Positions 43,989-52,619 are shown, numbered from the stretch's first letter. The stretch is 64,000 nt of DNA from Micromonospora luteifusca (GCF_016907275.1 NZ_JAFBBP010000001.1:4950001-5014000); one strand, 5' to 3'. Notes: a model not told the origin generated them from the sequence alone. Program-made: numbers and translations.

Positions 43989-44614
43989 GCGCCTGGCCGC
44001 TGAGGCCGGAGGAGTGCCTCGGTGGCCCGGTCGACCAGCCACCGCTCCGCCTCGTCGTACGACCAGCCGCCCTCGTCGACGAGCTGTGGCCAGGAGTGCA
44101 GCCCGAAGTAGAACCAGAGCACCTGGGTGGCCTGTTCGACGGTGAGGCCCGGACGCAGGGCGGACAGCTCGTCCAGGCGTACCGCCCCGACCCGCAGTGC
44201 CTGCCGGTACGCCACCGCGCCGTCTCGCGCTGCTTCTGCCGCGCTCGCCGTCATGCCCGGCGCCGCCCTCATCAGCTGGATCGTGTGGGGGCGGCTCTGG
44301 TGGCCGTACCGTGTCCCGGCCCCGATGAGACGCACGACCTCGCCAGGGTCGGTGGCGACCGCGAGGGCCGCCACGTTCTGCGCGGTCTCCGGGTCGTTCA
44401 CACCCGCCTCGATCAGCGCCCTCAGCAGCGTCGGCTTGCCGCCAACGCTGGTGTAGACGGTCGCCACGGCCACCCGGGCACGGGCGGCGATGTCGTTGAC
44501 CGTAGTGGTGGCGTATCCCTGGGCGACGAAGAGTTCCAGGGCCGCATCCAAGATCAACTGCCGCGTTTGTTCAGCGCTCTCCTGGCGTCGCCTGGCACGG
44601 GGTTGATCAATCAT
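43985..44614 (-). CDS. TetR-family transcriptional regulator
   Basis: A 209-residue regulator. The HTH is ATTTVNDIAARARVAVATVY (about residues 36-55), preceded by RQLILDAALELFVAQGY. The C-terminal helical domain is larger than average. It is divergent from the glycosyltransferase gene with 42 nt between starts, and a perfect inverted repeat in that gap is its likely operator. It may control an exporter-free detoxification enzyme (the glycosyltransferase). Confidence 0.9.
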   Translation of the reverse strand: MIDQPRARRRQESAEQTRQLILDAALELFVAQGYATTTVNDIAARARVAVATVYTSVGGKPTLLRALIEAGVNDPETAQNVAALAVATDPGEVVRLIGAGTRYGHQSRPHTIQLMRAAPGMTASAAEAARDGAVAYRQALRVGAVRLDELSALRPGLTVEQATQVLWFYFGLHSWPQLVDEGGWSYDEAERWLVDRATEALLRPQRPGA

Positions 44615-44631
44615 CAGGGCACTCTATCGGC

Positions 44632-44649
44632 CTCTTCTCGTCAGAAGAG
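44632..44649. promoter_or_regulatory. perfect inverted repeat, likely TetR operator
   Basis: CTCTTCT (44632-44638) and AGAAGAG (44643-44649) flank a 4-nt spacer. It fills the short gap between the divergent starts at 44614 and 44657. The 10-mer CCTCTTCTCG occurs at 44631-44640 and again at 44671-44680 inside the glycosyltransferase coding start, so a further half-site may exist there. Confidence 0.6.
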
Positions 44650-44656
44650 TATTCTG

Positions 44657-45814
44657 ATGAATATGCGAGTCCTCTTCTCGAATGTGCCCTCTTTCGGGCA
44701 CTTCCTTCCGCTTCTGCCCCTGATCCGCGCGATCCGACGGCAAGGCCACGATGTTGCCGTCGTGACCGCCGTGGGCATGACCCCACTCATCGCGCCCGAG
44801 GGGATCGAGCTGCTGCCGGCCGGGCCCATGCCGGATGTCCTCTTCGCCGAGGTGGGGCGCAAGCTGGGCATCAACCCTGCGACCGAGCCGATCCCGGAGG
44901 CGGTCGCCGAGTTCTTCGCCGGGGTCCGGGTCGACCTCACTGCGGACGAGGCGTTGGCGCAGGCGAAGAGCTGGCGGCCGGATCTGATCGTCAACGAGCT
45001 GCTCGACTTCGTGGGGCCGCTGGTCGCCGCCGGCCTCGACGTGCCGCTGGCCACCCTCGCCTTCGGTCCGGCGGTGCCGGTCGAGTTCACCGACCCGCTG
45101 ATCGCCGTGGTCCGCTCCCGCTACGAAGAGCGCGGGCTGCCCGCGCCGCAGCGCGTCCAGGCCGGGCGGTGGCTGCTGGACACCTGCCCGCCGGGGCTGC
45201 AGTTCGAGGACTTCGCCGTACCGCAGGGGGTGGAGCGAATCGCGCTGCGGCCGGAACCGCACCAGGCGCCCGACGCCACGACGGGCGGCCAGACGCCGTC
45301 CGCCGGCGGACGTCGGAGGGTGCTGGTGAGCTTCGGTACGGTCTTCGCTGATCCCGCTGTAGTCGGCCCACTGCTGGGCGCGCTCACCGACATCGACGTC
45401 GACGTGCTGGCCACGCTCGGTCTGGACGGTAAGCCGGAGGACTACCAGCTCGACTCGGAGCGGGTGGAGTTCAGCCCCTTCGTGCCGCTGGCCCAGTTGC
45501 TGGAGAACGTCAGCGCGGTCATCACCCACGGCGGCGCCGGCACCACCCTCGGCACGCTGGCCCGTGGCATCCCGATGGTGGTCGTGCCCCAGGGCGCCGA
45601 CCAGTTCATCCAGGCGGACCGGGTCGCGGCCTCCGGGGCGGGCCTCGCGCTGATGCCCGGTCAGGCCGACCCGGCCGCGATCGCGGCGGCCCTGCGCCGG
45701 TTGCTCGACGAGCCGAGTTTCACCGAGGCGGCACAACGGATCAGCGCCCAGGTCGCCGCCATGCCGTCGCCCGACGAGATGGCCGAGCGACTGAGCGCCG
45801 AGGTGCTCGGGTAA
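44657..45814 (+). CDS. GT1/MGT-type glycosyltransferase
   Basis: A 385-residue GT-B enzyme. N-terminal acceptor half MNMRVLFSNVPSFGHFLPLL; C-terminal donor half with VSFGTVFADP, then VSAVITHGGAGTTLGTLARG and VVVPQGADQFIQADRV (about residues 290-330), the nucleotide-sugar signature of macrolide and natural-product glycosyltransferases. It may inactivate an antibiotic or decorate a metabolite. ATG at 44657 has AGAAGAG upstream; ATG 6 nt later is in frame. Under likely control of the divergent TetR. Confidence 0.9.
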   Translation: MNMRVLFSNVPSFGHFLPLLPLIRAIRRQGHDVAVVTAVGMTPLIAPEGIELLPAGPMPDVLFAEVGRKLGINPATEPIPEAVAEFFAGVRVDLTADEALAQAKSWRPDLIVNELLDFVGPLVAAGLDVPLATLAFGPAVPVEFTDPLIAVVRSRYEERGLPAPQRVQAGRWLLDTCPPGLQFEDFAVPQGVERIALRPEPHQAPDATTGGQTPSAGGRRRVLVSFGTVFADPAVVGPLLGALTDIDVDVLATLGLDGKPEDYQLDSERVEFSPFVPLAQLLENVSAVITHGGAGTTLGTLARGIPMVVVPQGADQFIQADRVAASGAGLALMPGQADPAAIAAALRRLLDEPSFTEAAQRISAQVAAMPSPDEMAERLSAEVLG

Positions 45815-45822
45815 CGCACCGA

Positions 45823-45858
45823 GTCCTGGTGGGCGGCGCTCCACCGTCCCACCAGGAC
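45823..45858 (+). terminator. hairpin after the glycosyltransferase
   Basis: GTCCTGGTGGG (45823-45833) and CCCACCAGGAC (45848-45858) make a perfect 11-bp stem with a 14-nt loop, 9 nt past the stop. No T run follows, as is common in GC-rich genomes. Confidence 0.7.
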
Positions 45859-45956
45859 CTGGCGCGCTGGCTCGTCCGTCGGCTCGGGAGGTGCGACAAC
45901 CGGAGCCAATCACCTCTGACGTCGCTGCCTACCGGCCGGCATGACACCATCCAGCG

Positions 45957-46997
45957 GTGGAGTCGCATGAGGTGGCGGACTTGTTCGACCAGGCGGTGGT
46001 TCAGCTGCGTCGCGTCGTCGAGTCGGGCGCCCCTGACGCCGTCGACGACCTCGACGACGGAGCTGGCCTGCTTCGCCACGCCGCCAGCGCCGGTGCGGTG
46101 GCGCTCGGGCTGGCTGTCGGGAAACTGGCCGATCCGGACCGTGTGGTGCGCGCGGCGGCGTGCGACCTGCTCGGCGTGACGAGCAGTCTGCACGAGGAGG
46201 TGTGCGCGGAGGCGGCGACGGCTCTGATCCTGCTGGCGGCGAACGAGGCCGACCCCGAGGTGCACTGGTCGATCGCACGTGCCCTCGGTGCCACCTGCGA
46301 TGCCCGGGCTCTGCCAACCTTGATCACCCTGGCGGGCAGCCCGGACTCCGACGTGCGGTTCCACGTCGCGGTCTCGGTACCTGCCGTCCTCGACGATCCG
46401 CCGGCCGAGGAAGGCGAAGCGGTGTTGATCGACCTGTGCACCGACTCCGATCCGAACGTCCGGGAGTGGGCGACCTTCGGCCTCGGCTGGGTGAGCAGCG
46501 CGGATGGGGGAGCTGTGCGGCAGGCGTTGTGGGACCGCGCCCACGACGCCGACCCAGCGGTACGCGAGGAAGGTGTCCGGGGGTTGGCGCGGCGCCGGGA
46601 CCGCAAGGCTCTGCCCCTGGTACGCGGGCTGCTCGCGCAGGACGAGGTTCACCGGTTCACCTTCCAGGCAGCCGCATACCTCGCGGACCCGTCTGTGCTG
46701 CCGTTGCTGGAGGGGTTCGATCCCACCGCGGACGGTGTCGCGGAGGCCCTGCGGGAGTGTGACCCGACGCGCCGTGCCCAGCGCGACGAGGCGGCGTGGC
46801 GGCTTCTGAACGCCATCCATCTGCGGCGGCCCGATCTGCAGGTCGCCATCTTCGCCGAACGCTTCGACCTTGGCCTGTTCATGGACGTCACCAACGGTTC
46901 GACCTTCTCCGGCCACTGGTTCGTCGATGGACTGCTCAAGCGGGCCGAAGGCGACCCAGATCGTGCGGCCGAGCTGGCGATCGCGGCGGTGACCTAG
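45957..46997 (+). CDS. HEAT-repeat protein
   Basis: A 346-residue all-helical protein with at least six HEAT-like repeats between about residues 35 and 270 (DPDRVVRAAACDLLG; DPEVHWSIARALGA; DSDVRFHVAVSVPAVL; DPNVREWATFGLGWV; DPAVREEGVRGLARR). No catalytic motif is seen. The repeats suggest a protein-binding scaffold; no partner can be named. It starts with GTG at 45957 after the terminator and stands alone on its strand. Confidence 0.85.
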   Translation: MESHEVADLFDQAVVQLRRVVESGAPDAVDDLDDGAGLLRHAASAGAVALGLAVGKLADPDRVVRAAACDLLGVTSSLHEEVCAEAATALILLAANEADPEVHWSIARALGATCDARALPTLITLAGSPDSDVRFHVAVSVPAVLDDPPAEEGEAVLIDLCTDSDPNVREWATFGLGWVSSADGGAVRQALWDRAHDADPAVREEGVRGLARRRDRKALPLVRGLLAQDEVHRFTFQAAAYLADPSVLPLLEGFDPTADGVAEALRECDPTRRAQRDEAAWRLLNAIHLRRPDLQVAIFAERFDLGLFMDVTNGSTFSGHWFVDGLLKRAEGDPDRAAELAIAAVT

Positions 46998-47130
46998 GCC
47001 TGATCCGCGGTTTGTGGCGTCCCCGCGTTACGCCACTTCACAGCCACCTCACAGGGCTGCTGGATAGGGTGCCCGTCGAGTCAACGTCCGACTCCATCGG
47101 AGGAGCGGTCGGCGTCGCACAGGAGTTCCG

Positions 47131-48078
47131 ATGGTCTTCAAGAAGATGTTGAGCGCGTTCGGTGTGGGCGGCCCCAGTGTGGACACTGTGCTGACCAACC
47201 CCAACACCCGGCCCGGCCTGACCCTCGACGGGCAGGTCAACCTCGTCGGTGGCGACGCTGAGGCAGCCATCGAGCAGGTGGTGATCGGCCTGGTCACCCG
47301 GGTCGAGGTCGAAGGACACGACACCGAGTACGCGGGCACGATGGAGTTCCACCGGATGGTGGTCAGCGGGCCGCTCCAGCTCGCCCCGAAGCAGCAGCTC
47401 TCGATCCCGTTCCAGCTGCCGGTGCCGTGGGAAACCCCGATCACCGACGTGTACGGCCAGCGCCTGCACGGCATGACGATGGGTCTGCGTACCGAGTTGG
47501 CGATCGCCCGCGCGGTCGACAAGAGCGACCTGGACCAGGTGGCGGTGCACCCGCTGCCGGTGCACGAGCGGATCCTGGAGGCGTTCCAGCGGCTCGGCTT
47601 CCGGTTCAAGCACGCCGACCTGGAGCGCGGGCACATCCGGGGTGTCCAGCAGACGCTGCCGTTCTACCAGGAGATCGAGTTCTTCGCCTCGCCGCAGTAC
47701 GCGAGCACGATCAGGGAGGTCGAGCTGACCTTCGTGACGAGCCAGCGGGGCGTGGAGGTCATCCTGGAGTGCGACAAGCGCGGCGGGTTCCTCAGCGCCG
47801 GGCACGATGCCTTCGGCCGCTACCAGGTGTCCCACGCCGATGCTGACCGGGTGGACTGGGCGCAGGTCGTCGACGGCTGGCTGCGCGAGACCACCTCCCG
47901 TTACGGCAGCCTGCGCTCGCAGTACGGCCCGAGCCGCGGCCACGGCCACAGCCGCGGTCACGGAATGGGCGGCATGGTGGCGGGTGCCGCACTCGGCGTC
48001 GCCGGCGGCATGATCGCCGGCGAAATGATCGAGGACGCGTTCGAGGGTGACTTCGGCGATTTCGGTGGCGACGAGTAA
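47131..48078 (+). CDS. spo0M: SpoOM-family sporulation/stress protein
   Basis: A 315-residue protein with an arrestin-like Spo0M domain (VFKKMLSAFGVGGPSVDTVL; QLSIPFQLPVPWETPITDVY; GMTMGLRTELAIARAVDKSD) over about residues 1-255. The C-terminus adds a His/Gly segment (PSRGHGHSRGHGMGG), a Gly/Ala hydrophobic stretch and an acidic tail (FEGDFGDFGGDE). In Bacillus, Spo0M affects sporulation timing; in actinobacteria its role is unproven. AGGAGTTCC precedes the ATG at 47131. A perfect hairpin terminator follows. Confidence 0.9.
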   Translation: MVFKKMLSAFGVGGPSVDTVLTNPNTRPGLTLDGQVNLVGGDAEAAIEQVVIGLVTRVEVEGHDTEYAGTMEFHRMVVSGPLQLAPKQQLSIPFQLPVPWETPITDVYGQRLHGMTMGLRTELAIARAVDKSDLDQVAVHPLPVHERILEAFQRLGFRFKHADLERGHIRGVQQTLPFYQEIEFFASPQYASTIREVELTFVTSQRGVEVILECDKRGGFLSAGHDAFGRYQVSHADADRVDWAQVVDGWLRETTSRYGSLRSQYGPSRGHGHSRGHGMGGMVAGAALGVAGGMIAGEMIEDAFEGDFGDFGGDE

Positions 48079-48091
48079 CAGTGCACAGACG

Positions 48092-48128
48092 ACGGTGGCC
48101 TCCGGGAGATCCTCCCGGAGGCCACCGT
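48092..48128. terminator. bidirectional terminator, 17-bp perfect stem
   Basis: 48092-48108 and 48112-48128 are perfect reverse complements (arm begins ACGGTGGCCTCC) with a 3-nt loop. It separates the convergent genes that stop at 48078 and 48154. Confidence 0.88.
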
Positions 48129-48153
48129 GCGCTGTGAAGCGGCCTGACTATCG

Positions 48154-48531
48154 TCAGTGTCGGGCCTTGCGCTCCTCGCCGCTGCGCCAGTTGCTGCCGG
48201 CCTTCGAGAGGCCACGGCTACCGAGGTAGCCAAGTGTCAGCAAGGTGATCAGGAACCAGGCGTTGTCGGCCCGGAAGATGTCCACCCCAGCGGAGTTCTT
48301 ACCGACGACCTGCGACGCGCCCAGTACGGCGGCCACCGCGATCAGGTAGATCCAGAACTCGGTGGTCTTGAACGCCTGCTTGGTCTCCGTACCGGGTGCC
48401 TGCATGTCGTTGCGACGCCCATCGTGCATGACCGGCATCTGCTGGGTCGGCATGTCCCGCATCTGAGCGGGATTCTGCGGGTCGTTCATGGGCCGGTTCA
48501 TCGGCCGGGTGGAAGCAGCCTGCGTGCTCAT
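48154..48531 (-). CDS. two-helix membrane protein
   Basis: A 125-residue protein. The N-terminal 50 residues are disordered and rich in Met, Pro, Gln and Asn (RPMNRPMNDPQNPAQMRDMP). Two membrane helices follow, about residues 58-76 (FWIYLIAVAAVLGASQVV) and 90-105 (AWFLITLLTLGYLGSRGL), then a basic tail. ATG at 48531 follows GAGGAGG; the upstream frame is unlikely. Similar proteins are frequent in Micromonosporaceae and Streptomyces without known function. Confidence 0.82.
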   Translation of the reverse strand: MSTQAASTRPMNRPMNDPQNPAQMRDMPTQQMPVMHDGRRNDMQAPGTETKQAFKTTEFWIYLIAVAAVLGASQVVGKNSAGVDIFRADNAWFLITLLTLGYLGSRGLSKAGSNWRSGEERKARH

Positions 48532-48663
48532 CTGGTCCTCCTCAGGATGCGATGAGTCGTACCTGCATTCCCTCGCCCCGCTACCGCGTTTCGGCCACGG
48601 CACGGTTCGCTTTCGTGGCGGGGACACCCCCCGACTACCCGAGGCCCCGGAGCAGGTAACACC

Positions 48664-48695
48664 GATCGCCGGCCGGAAAAATCCGGCCGGCGATC
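48664..48695 (-). terminator. hairpin terminator of the GDPD remnant
   Basis: 48664-48677 and 48682-48695 pair perfectly over 14 bp (GATCGCCGGCCGGA arm) with an AAAA loop. It lies just beyond the stop of the decayed gene on the minus strand. Confidence 0.75.
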
Positions 48696-48708
48696 AGTGC
48701 TCAGCGTG

Positions 48709-49000
48709 TCAGCGCAGGCCGTTGCGGATCGCGACGCTCACCAACAGGTCCGGGTCGTCGGTGATCCTGCCGTCGACGCCGAGGTCGATGACGCGCTGCA
48801 TCACCGTCGCGTCATCGACGGTGTACGGAATCACCTTCAGGTCGTAACGCGTCTGCAGGGGTCCGGACGTCCGGTTCGTGGAAGTACGCCGGGTTCTCCC
48901 GCAGGTACCAGTCGGCTGAGGCGACGGTGCCCTGCAACGGGTCGTGCACCTGCCAGTTGGCCGACACCCGGCCGGCCCGTACCGCCGTGGACGACCTCCG
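48709..49000 (-). pseudogene. truncated, frameshifted glycerophosphodiester phosphodiesterase
   Basis: Two frames together resemble the C-terminus of secreted actinobacterial GDPD enzymes: RVSANWQVHDPLQGTV and SADWYLRENPAYFHEPDVR in one frame, then LQTRYDLKVIPYTVDD and QRVIDLGVDGRITDDPDLL in the next. Removing one base from the G run at 48858-48861 (C run on the coding strand) would restore a continuous reading DVRT-LQTRYDLK. Upstream of about 49000 no GDPD barrel is found, so at least two thirds of the gene, with the catalytic residues, is gone. It is a dead remnant that has kept its terminator. Confidence 0.72.
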
Positions 49001-49056
49001 GGGTTTGGTCGGCCGGTGGCCGGGCACGCAGTCAGTTCCACAGCTTCTGCGAGGTG

Positions 49057-49482
49057 ATGGACGTGCGTGAGGACGACATGCGGCAGGACGCCGCCCGCCA
49101 GGCCGAGGACCGGATCGCCGGCGGCGTGTACGGCAAGGGCGCTGTCGAGGCGGTGACGGTGCCGCGCACCGATGTGCAGAGTCAGATTCAGCGCGACGAC
49201 CCGCTCGACCCGGCGCACGAGCGGGTCGATCCGCAGGTGCTGCGCGACGGCGGCCCTGTCGGCGGGCAGGGCGCGGTGACCACGACCGGTGGCACCGCTG
49301 GGCCGGCGAGCGTACGCCGGGTGGCCCGGCAGCCGGAGCGGCACCGAGGCAAGGTGGCGCCGACGACGACCGGTGACGCCACCACCGGTGGTCTGAGCAC
49401 CCCGATGGGCGGTGGCACCAGCGACCAGTCCACGTCCGCGACCGGACCAGCCAAGACCATCAGGGACAGGTCCAGGGACTGA
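49057..49482 (+). CDS. disordered low-complexity protein, unknown function
   Basis: About 141 residues. The N-terminal third is charged (DAARQAEDRIAGGVYGKGAV); the rest is Gly/Thr/Pro-rich (TTTGGTAGPASVRRVARQ; TTTGDATTGGLSTPMGGG). No fold, membrane helix or signal peptide is seen. The start is not certain: ATG at 49057 is used, but ATG at 49078 has the better ribosome site (GAGGA, 5 nt). It is convergent with the helicase gene and ends at a strong hairpin. It borders the GDPD remnant, so its 5' region may have been shaped by the same deletion. Confidence 0.5.
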   Translation: MDVREDDMRQDAARQAEDRIAGGVYGKGAVEAVTVPRTDVQSQIQRDDPLDPAHERVDPQVLRDGGPVGGQGAVTTTGGTAGPASVRRVARQPERHRGKVAPTTTGDATTGGLSTPMGGGTSDQSTSATGPAKTIRDRSRD

Positions 49483-49502
49483 CCCGCCGAGCGACTTCCG
49501 CC

Positions 49503-49542
49503 CCGCCGCCTCCGCCGAGCGACAACTCGGCGGGGGCGGCGG
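49503..49542. terminator. bidirectional terminator, 17-bp stem
   Basis: 49503-49519 and 49526-49542 pair over 17 positions with one G-T pair and a 6-nt loop (arm CCGCCGCCTCCGCCGAG). It lies between convergent genes ending at 49482 and 49552. Confidence 0.85.
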
Positions 49543-49551
49543 ATCTCTCGG

Positions 49552-51846
49552 TCAGTTGCCGGGGCGCAGGATGCCCAGGCGTTGGGTGGCGCGGGTGAGC
49601 GCCACGTAGAGGTCGCTGCGTCCGCGCGGCGACTCGGCCACCATCCGGTCCGGGTCGACGACCAGCACCGAGTCGAACTCCAGCCCCTTGGCCTGCGCGA
49701 CGGTCAGCACCACCACCCGGCTCTCCAACTCCGGATGCTCGCCCACGGCGGCCTCCGGCAACGCGGCGGTCACCGCCGACCCCAATTCGGCCACCCGGCC
49801 GGCCGGCACGAGCACACCGAGTCGACCCTCGGTCAGACCGGCCGCCTCCCGGGTGGCCGCCGCGACCAGTTCCGCCGCCAACTGCTCGTCGGGCACCGTC
49901 TGGTCCCACGGAGGTACGCCGCTCTCCCGCACCGAGCGCGGCGGCCGCAGCGCGGGGTCGATCTCGGCCAGCACGTCGGCGGCGACCGCCATGATCTCGG
50001 CAGGTGTGCGGTAGCTGACCGTCAGCTCGGTCAGCCGCCACCGCTGCGCCACGTACGGGGCGAGGGCGTCCGCCCAGGACGGTGTGCCACTCAGCGCGCC
50101 GGTCTGCGCGACGTCGCCGACGATGGTCATCGACCGACTCGGGCAGCGGCGCATCAGCAACCGCCACGCCATCGGCGAGAGTTCCTGCGCCTCATCCACG
50201 ATCACGTGGCCGAACGCCCAGGTGCGGTCGGCGGCGGCCCGCTGCGCGGTGGTCAGCCGGTCGGCCTCCTCCTGCCGTTCCAGCAGCCGGTCCGCGTCGA
50301 TCAGGTCGGTCACGCCGAGGATCTCACCACCGTCGGCCTCGTCCTCGACGTCGATCGAGCGGGAGCCCCGGGCGATCTCGAGAACACCCTCGGCGTACTC
50401 CCGCTCCATCCGGCGGATCCGGTCCCGGCGGGCGGCGGCGGCCCGCTCGTCCTCACCGAGCAACTCGGCGGCCTCGTCCAGCAACGGCACGTCGGCCGGC
50501 GTCCAACCACCCGGCTCGCGGTGCAGCATCGCCCGCTCGCCGTCGGTGAGCATCGGCGCGGCGGCGGCGATCCGGTCCGGGTCGGCGTACAGGTCGGCGA
50601 GCAGGCGCTGCGGGGTGAGCACCGGCCACAACCGGTCCAGGGCGGCCCGGATCTCCGGCTCCTCGCGCAACTCACGGCGGATCTCGGCCCGGTCGGCCTC
50701 GTCGAGCAGGTTGTCCCCGCCCAGCGGGTCGGCGCCGATCCGTTCGGCCACCTGGTCGGCGAGCGCGTGGACGACCTCCGTGTCGAACAGCGCGCGGGCC
50801 AGGTTGTGCGGCCGGTCGACGCGGCGTACCCGATCGCGGGCGGTTCGCACGGTCTCCGGGTCCAGGCTCAGCGCCTCCCGCTCGACCTCGATCTCCAGCG
50901 GCTCGTCCGGCACCCACTGCCGGTCCCGTACCGCACGTGCCAGGACCTCGGCCAGCACGGCCCGGCCCTTGAGCGCAGCGGTCTCGGCCGGTTCGACCCG
51001 CTGGGCGCTCACCCCGGGGAAAAGATCACCCTGGGTACGCAGCAGCACGCCCGTCTCGGCCAGCGTCGGCAGCACCTGGGAGATGTAGCGCAGGAAGGTC
51101 GCGTTCGGGCCGACCAGCAGCACGCCCCGGCTGGAGAGTTCGCGGCGGTGGGTATAGAGCAGGTACGCCGCCCGGTGCAGCGCGACCGCGGTCTTGCCCG
51201 TTCCCGGGCCGCCCTGGACCACCATGACGCCGGGCAGTTCGGCGCGGATGATCTCGTCCTGTTCGGCCTGGATGGTCTCGACGATGTCGCGCATCCGCCC
51301 GGTCCGGCCGGCGTTGAGCGCGGCGAGCAGCGACGCCTCACCGGTCAACTCCTCATGGGCGCCGGGGGAGGCGGTGCCGATGTCGAGCACCTCGTCGTTG
51401 AGCCCGGTCACCTTGCGCTGCCGGGTGCGCAGGTGCCGACGACGGCGTACGCCCTGCGGGTTGGCGGCGGTGGCGAGATAGAACGGGCGGGCGGCGGGGG
51501 CCCGCCAGTCCATCAGCAGCGGGTCGTAATCACCACTGGTGTCGAAGATGCCGAGCCGGCCGATGTAGTGGCGGGAGTCATCATCGCCGTCGAGGCGGCC
51601 GAAGCAGAGCCCGTTCTCCACGGCGGAGAACTGCTCGACCTGATCGGCGTACATCGCTACCGAGCTGTCCCGCTGCGAGCGGTCCTGGAGGGTTCCGCCG
51701 GTGTTGCGCAACTCGGCGGTGAGCCGTTGGGCGGCCTGCTCACGCAGCCCGTCCAAGCGGTCGTAGAGCATCGAGACGTACTCCTGCTCGCGACCAATCT
51801 CGTCGTCGAGCGGCAATTCGCCGGAACCGCCGGAGTGCCTTGACAA
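49552..51846 (-). CDS. helD: HelD-like superfamily 1 helicase/RNA polymerase recycling factor
   Basis: A 764-residue UvrD/Rep-like ATPase. The N-terminal coiled-coil arm (EIGREQEYVSMLYDRLDGLR, about residues 15-60) and the absence of most UvrD accessory domains point to HelD, which removes stalled RNA polymerase from DNA. Walker A is VVQGGPGTGKTAVALHRAAY (about residues 211-230); later motifs include VIVDEAQELSPMAWRLLM, TIVGDVAQTG, LTVSYRTPAEIM and VALTRATQRLG. The start is TTG at 51846 with GGGAGA upstream. Actinobacterial HelD-type proteins can protect RNA polymerase from rifamycins. A hairpin stands directly upstream in the promoter region. Confidence 0.9.
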   Translation of the reverse strand: MSRHSGGSGELPLDDEIGREQEYVSMLYDRLDGLREQAAQRLTAELRNTGGTLQDRSQRDSSVAMYADQVEQFSAVENGLCFGRLDGDDDSRHYIGRLGIFDTSGDYDPLLMDWRAPAARPFYLATAANPQGVRRRRHLRTRQRKVTGLNDEVLDIGTASPGAHEELTGEASLLAALNAGRTGRMRDIVETIQAEQDEIIRAELPGVMVVQGGPGTGKTAVALHRAAYLLYTHRRELSSRGVLLVGPNATFLRYISQVLPTLAETGVLLRTQGDLFPGVSAQRVEPAETAALKGRAVLAEVLARAVRDRQWVPDEPLEIEVEREALSLDPETVRTARDRVRRVDRPHNLARALFDTEVVHALADQVAERIGADPLGGDNLLDEADRAEIRRELREEPEIRAALDRLWPVLTPQRLLADLYADPDRIAAAAPMLTDGERAMLHREPGGWTPADVPLLDEAAELLGEDERAAAARRDRIRRMEREYAEGVLEIARGSRSIDVEDEADGGEILGVTDLIDADRLLERQEEADRLTTAQRAAADRTWAFGHVIVDEAQELSPMAWRLLMRRCPSRSMTIVGDVAQTGALSGTPSWADALAPYVAQRWRLTELTVSYRTPAEIMAVAADVLAEIDPALRPPRSVRESGVPPWDQTVPDEQLAAELVAAATREAAGLTEGRLGVLVPAGRVAELGSAVTAALPEAAVGEHPELESRVVVLTVAQAKGLEFDSVLVVDPDRMVAESPRGRSDLYVALTRATQRLGILRPGN

Positions 51847-51878
51847 GCCGTCTCCCTAAAGATTAGAATCCTATGCAG

Positions 51879-51903
51879 GAACGGCTTTTAGCCGTTCTTT
51901 TTT
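51879..51903. promoter_or_regulatory. hairpin with T run between divergent starts
   Basis: GAACGGCT (51879-51886) pairs with AGCCGTTC (51890-51897) over 8 bp with a TTT loop, followed on the plus strand by a run of T residues (51898-51903), which is a canonical intrinsic terminator for plus-strand RNA. No plus-strand gene ends nearby. On the minus strand it lies near the -35 area of the helicase promoter (possible -10 TAGGAT at 51874-51869). It may be an attenuator in the leader of the SGNH gene or an operator for the helicase. Confidence 0.55.
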
Positions 51904-51992
51904 ATGCCCACGAACTGTTGAAGATAGCGCGTTCCCCGGGTTCTCACCAAGCCGAGCGGTCCGGGGTGCCGGTGATCGCGAGGTGGCGTCGG

Positions 51993-52619
51993 ATGATCCT
52001 GCGGACCGGGCAACGGGTGGTCTTCATCGGCGACAGCATCACCGATTGTGGTCGGCGCGCCGCCGCCGCGCCCTACGGCAGCGGTTATGTCAGCCTCGTC
52101 CGCGCCCTGGTGGGCGCGCGGCACCCCGAGTTGGAGCTGGAGTGGGTCAACCGGGGTGTGAGCGGCGACACCGTGCGGGACCTGGCCGCCCGCTGGGACG
52201 ACGACGTCATCGCCGAGCGCCCCGACTGGCTCGCGGTGCTGATCGGCATCAACGACATCTGGCGACACTACGGCGACCGGCCCGAGGAGGCCGTCGGCAT
52301 CGAGGAGTACGAGCGCACCCTGCGCGACCTGCTTCGTCGGGCGGTTGCCGCCACCGGCTGCCGACTGATCCTCGGTGATCCGTTCCTCATCGAGGCCGAC
52401 CGCACCGACCGGCAACGCGCCGATACCGACCGGTACGCGGCGGTGGTGGCAGGGTTGGCCGCCGAGTTCGACGCGGTGCACGTGCCCAATCAGGCGGCGT
52501 TCGACCGGGTGCTGGCGGTCAGTGCGGCCAAGCGTTGGGCCGACGACCGGGTGCATCCGCACCTGCCCGGTCACGCGGTGATCGCCGACGCCTACCTCAG
52601 CGCCCTCGGCGCGCGCTGA
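51993..52619 (+). CDS. SGNH/GDSL-type esterase
   Basis: A 208-residue SGNH hydrolase. Block I VVFIGDSITDCG (Ser about residue 15), block II Gly in RGVSGDTVRDL, block III Asn in IGINDIWRHY, and block V DRVHPHLPGH (catalytic Asp and His). The start MILRTGQRV at 51993 fits the family; the frame is open to ATG 51873, but that would run through the hairpin. No signal peptide: cytoplasmic esterase/lipase of unknown substrate. It is divergent from the helicase. Confidence 0.9.
   Translation: MILRTGQRVVFIGDSITDCGRRAAAAPYGSGYVSLVRALVGARHPELELEWVNRGVSGDTVRDLAARWDDDVIAERPDWLAVLIGINDIWRHYGDRPEEAVGIEEYERTLRDLLRRAVAATGCRLILGDPFLIEADRTDRQRADTDRYAAVVAGLAAEFDAVHVPNQAAFDRVLAVSAAKRWADDRVHPHLPGHAVIADAYLSALGAR

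Noticed and set aside
49582..51843. Plus-strand frame of 753 codons opposite HelD
   Set aside because: The opposite strand has complete helicase motifs; this frame reads as Arg/Gly/His-rich filler.
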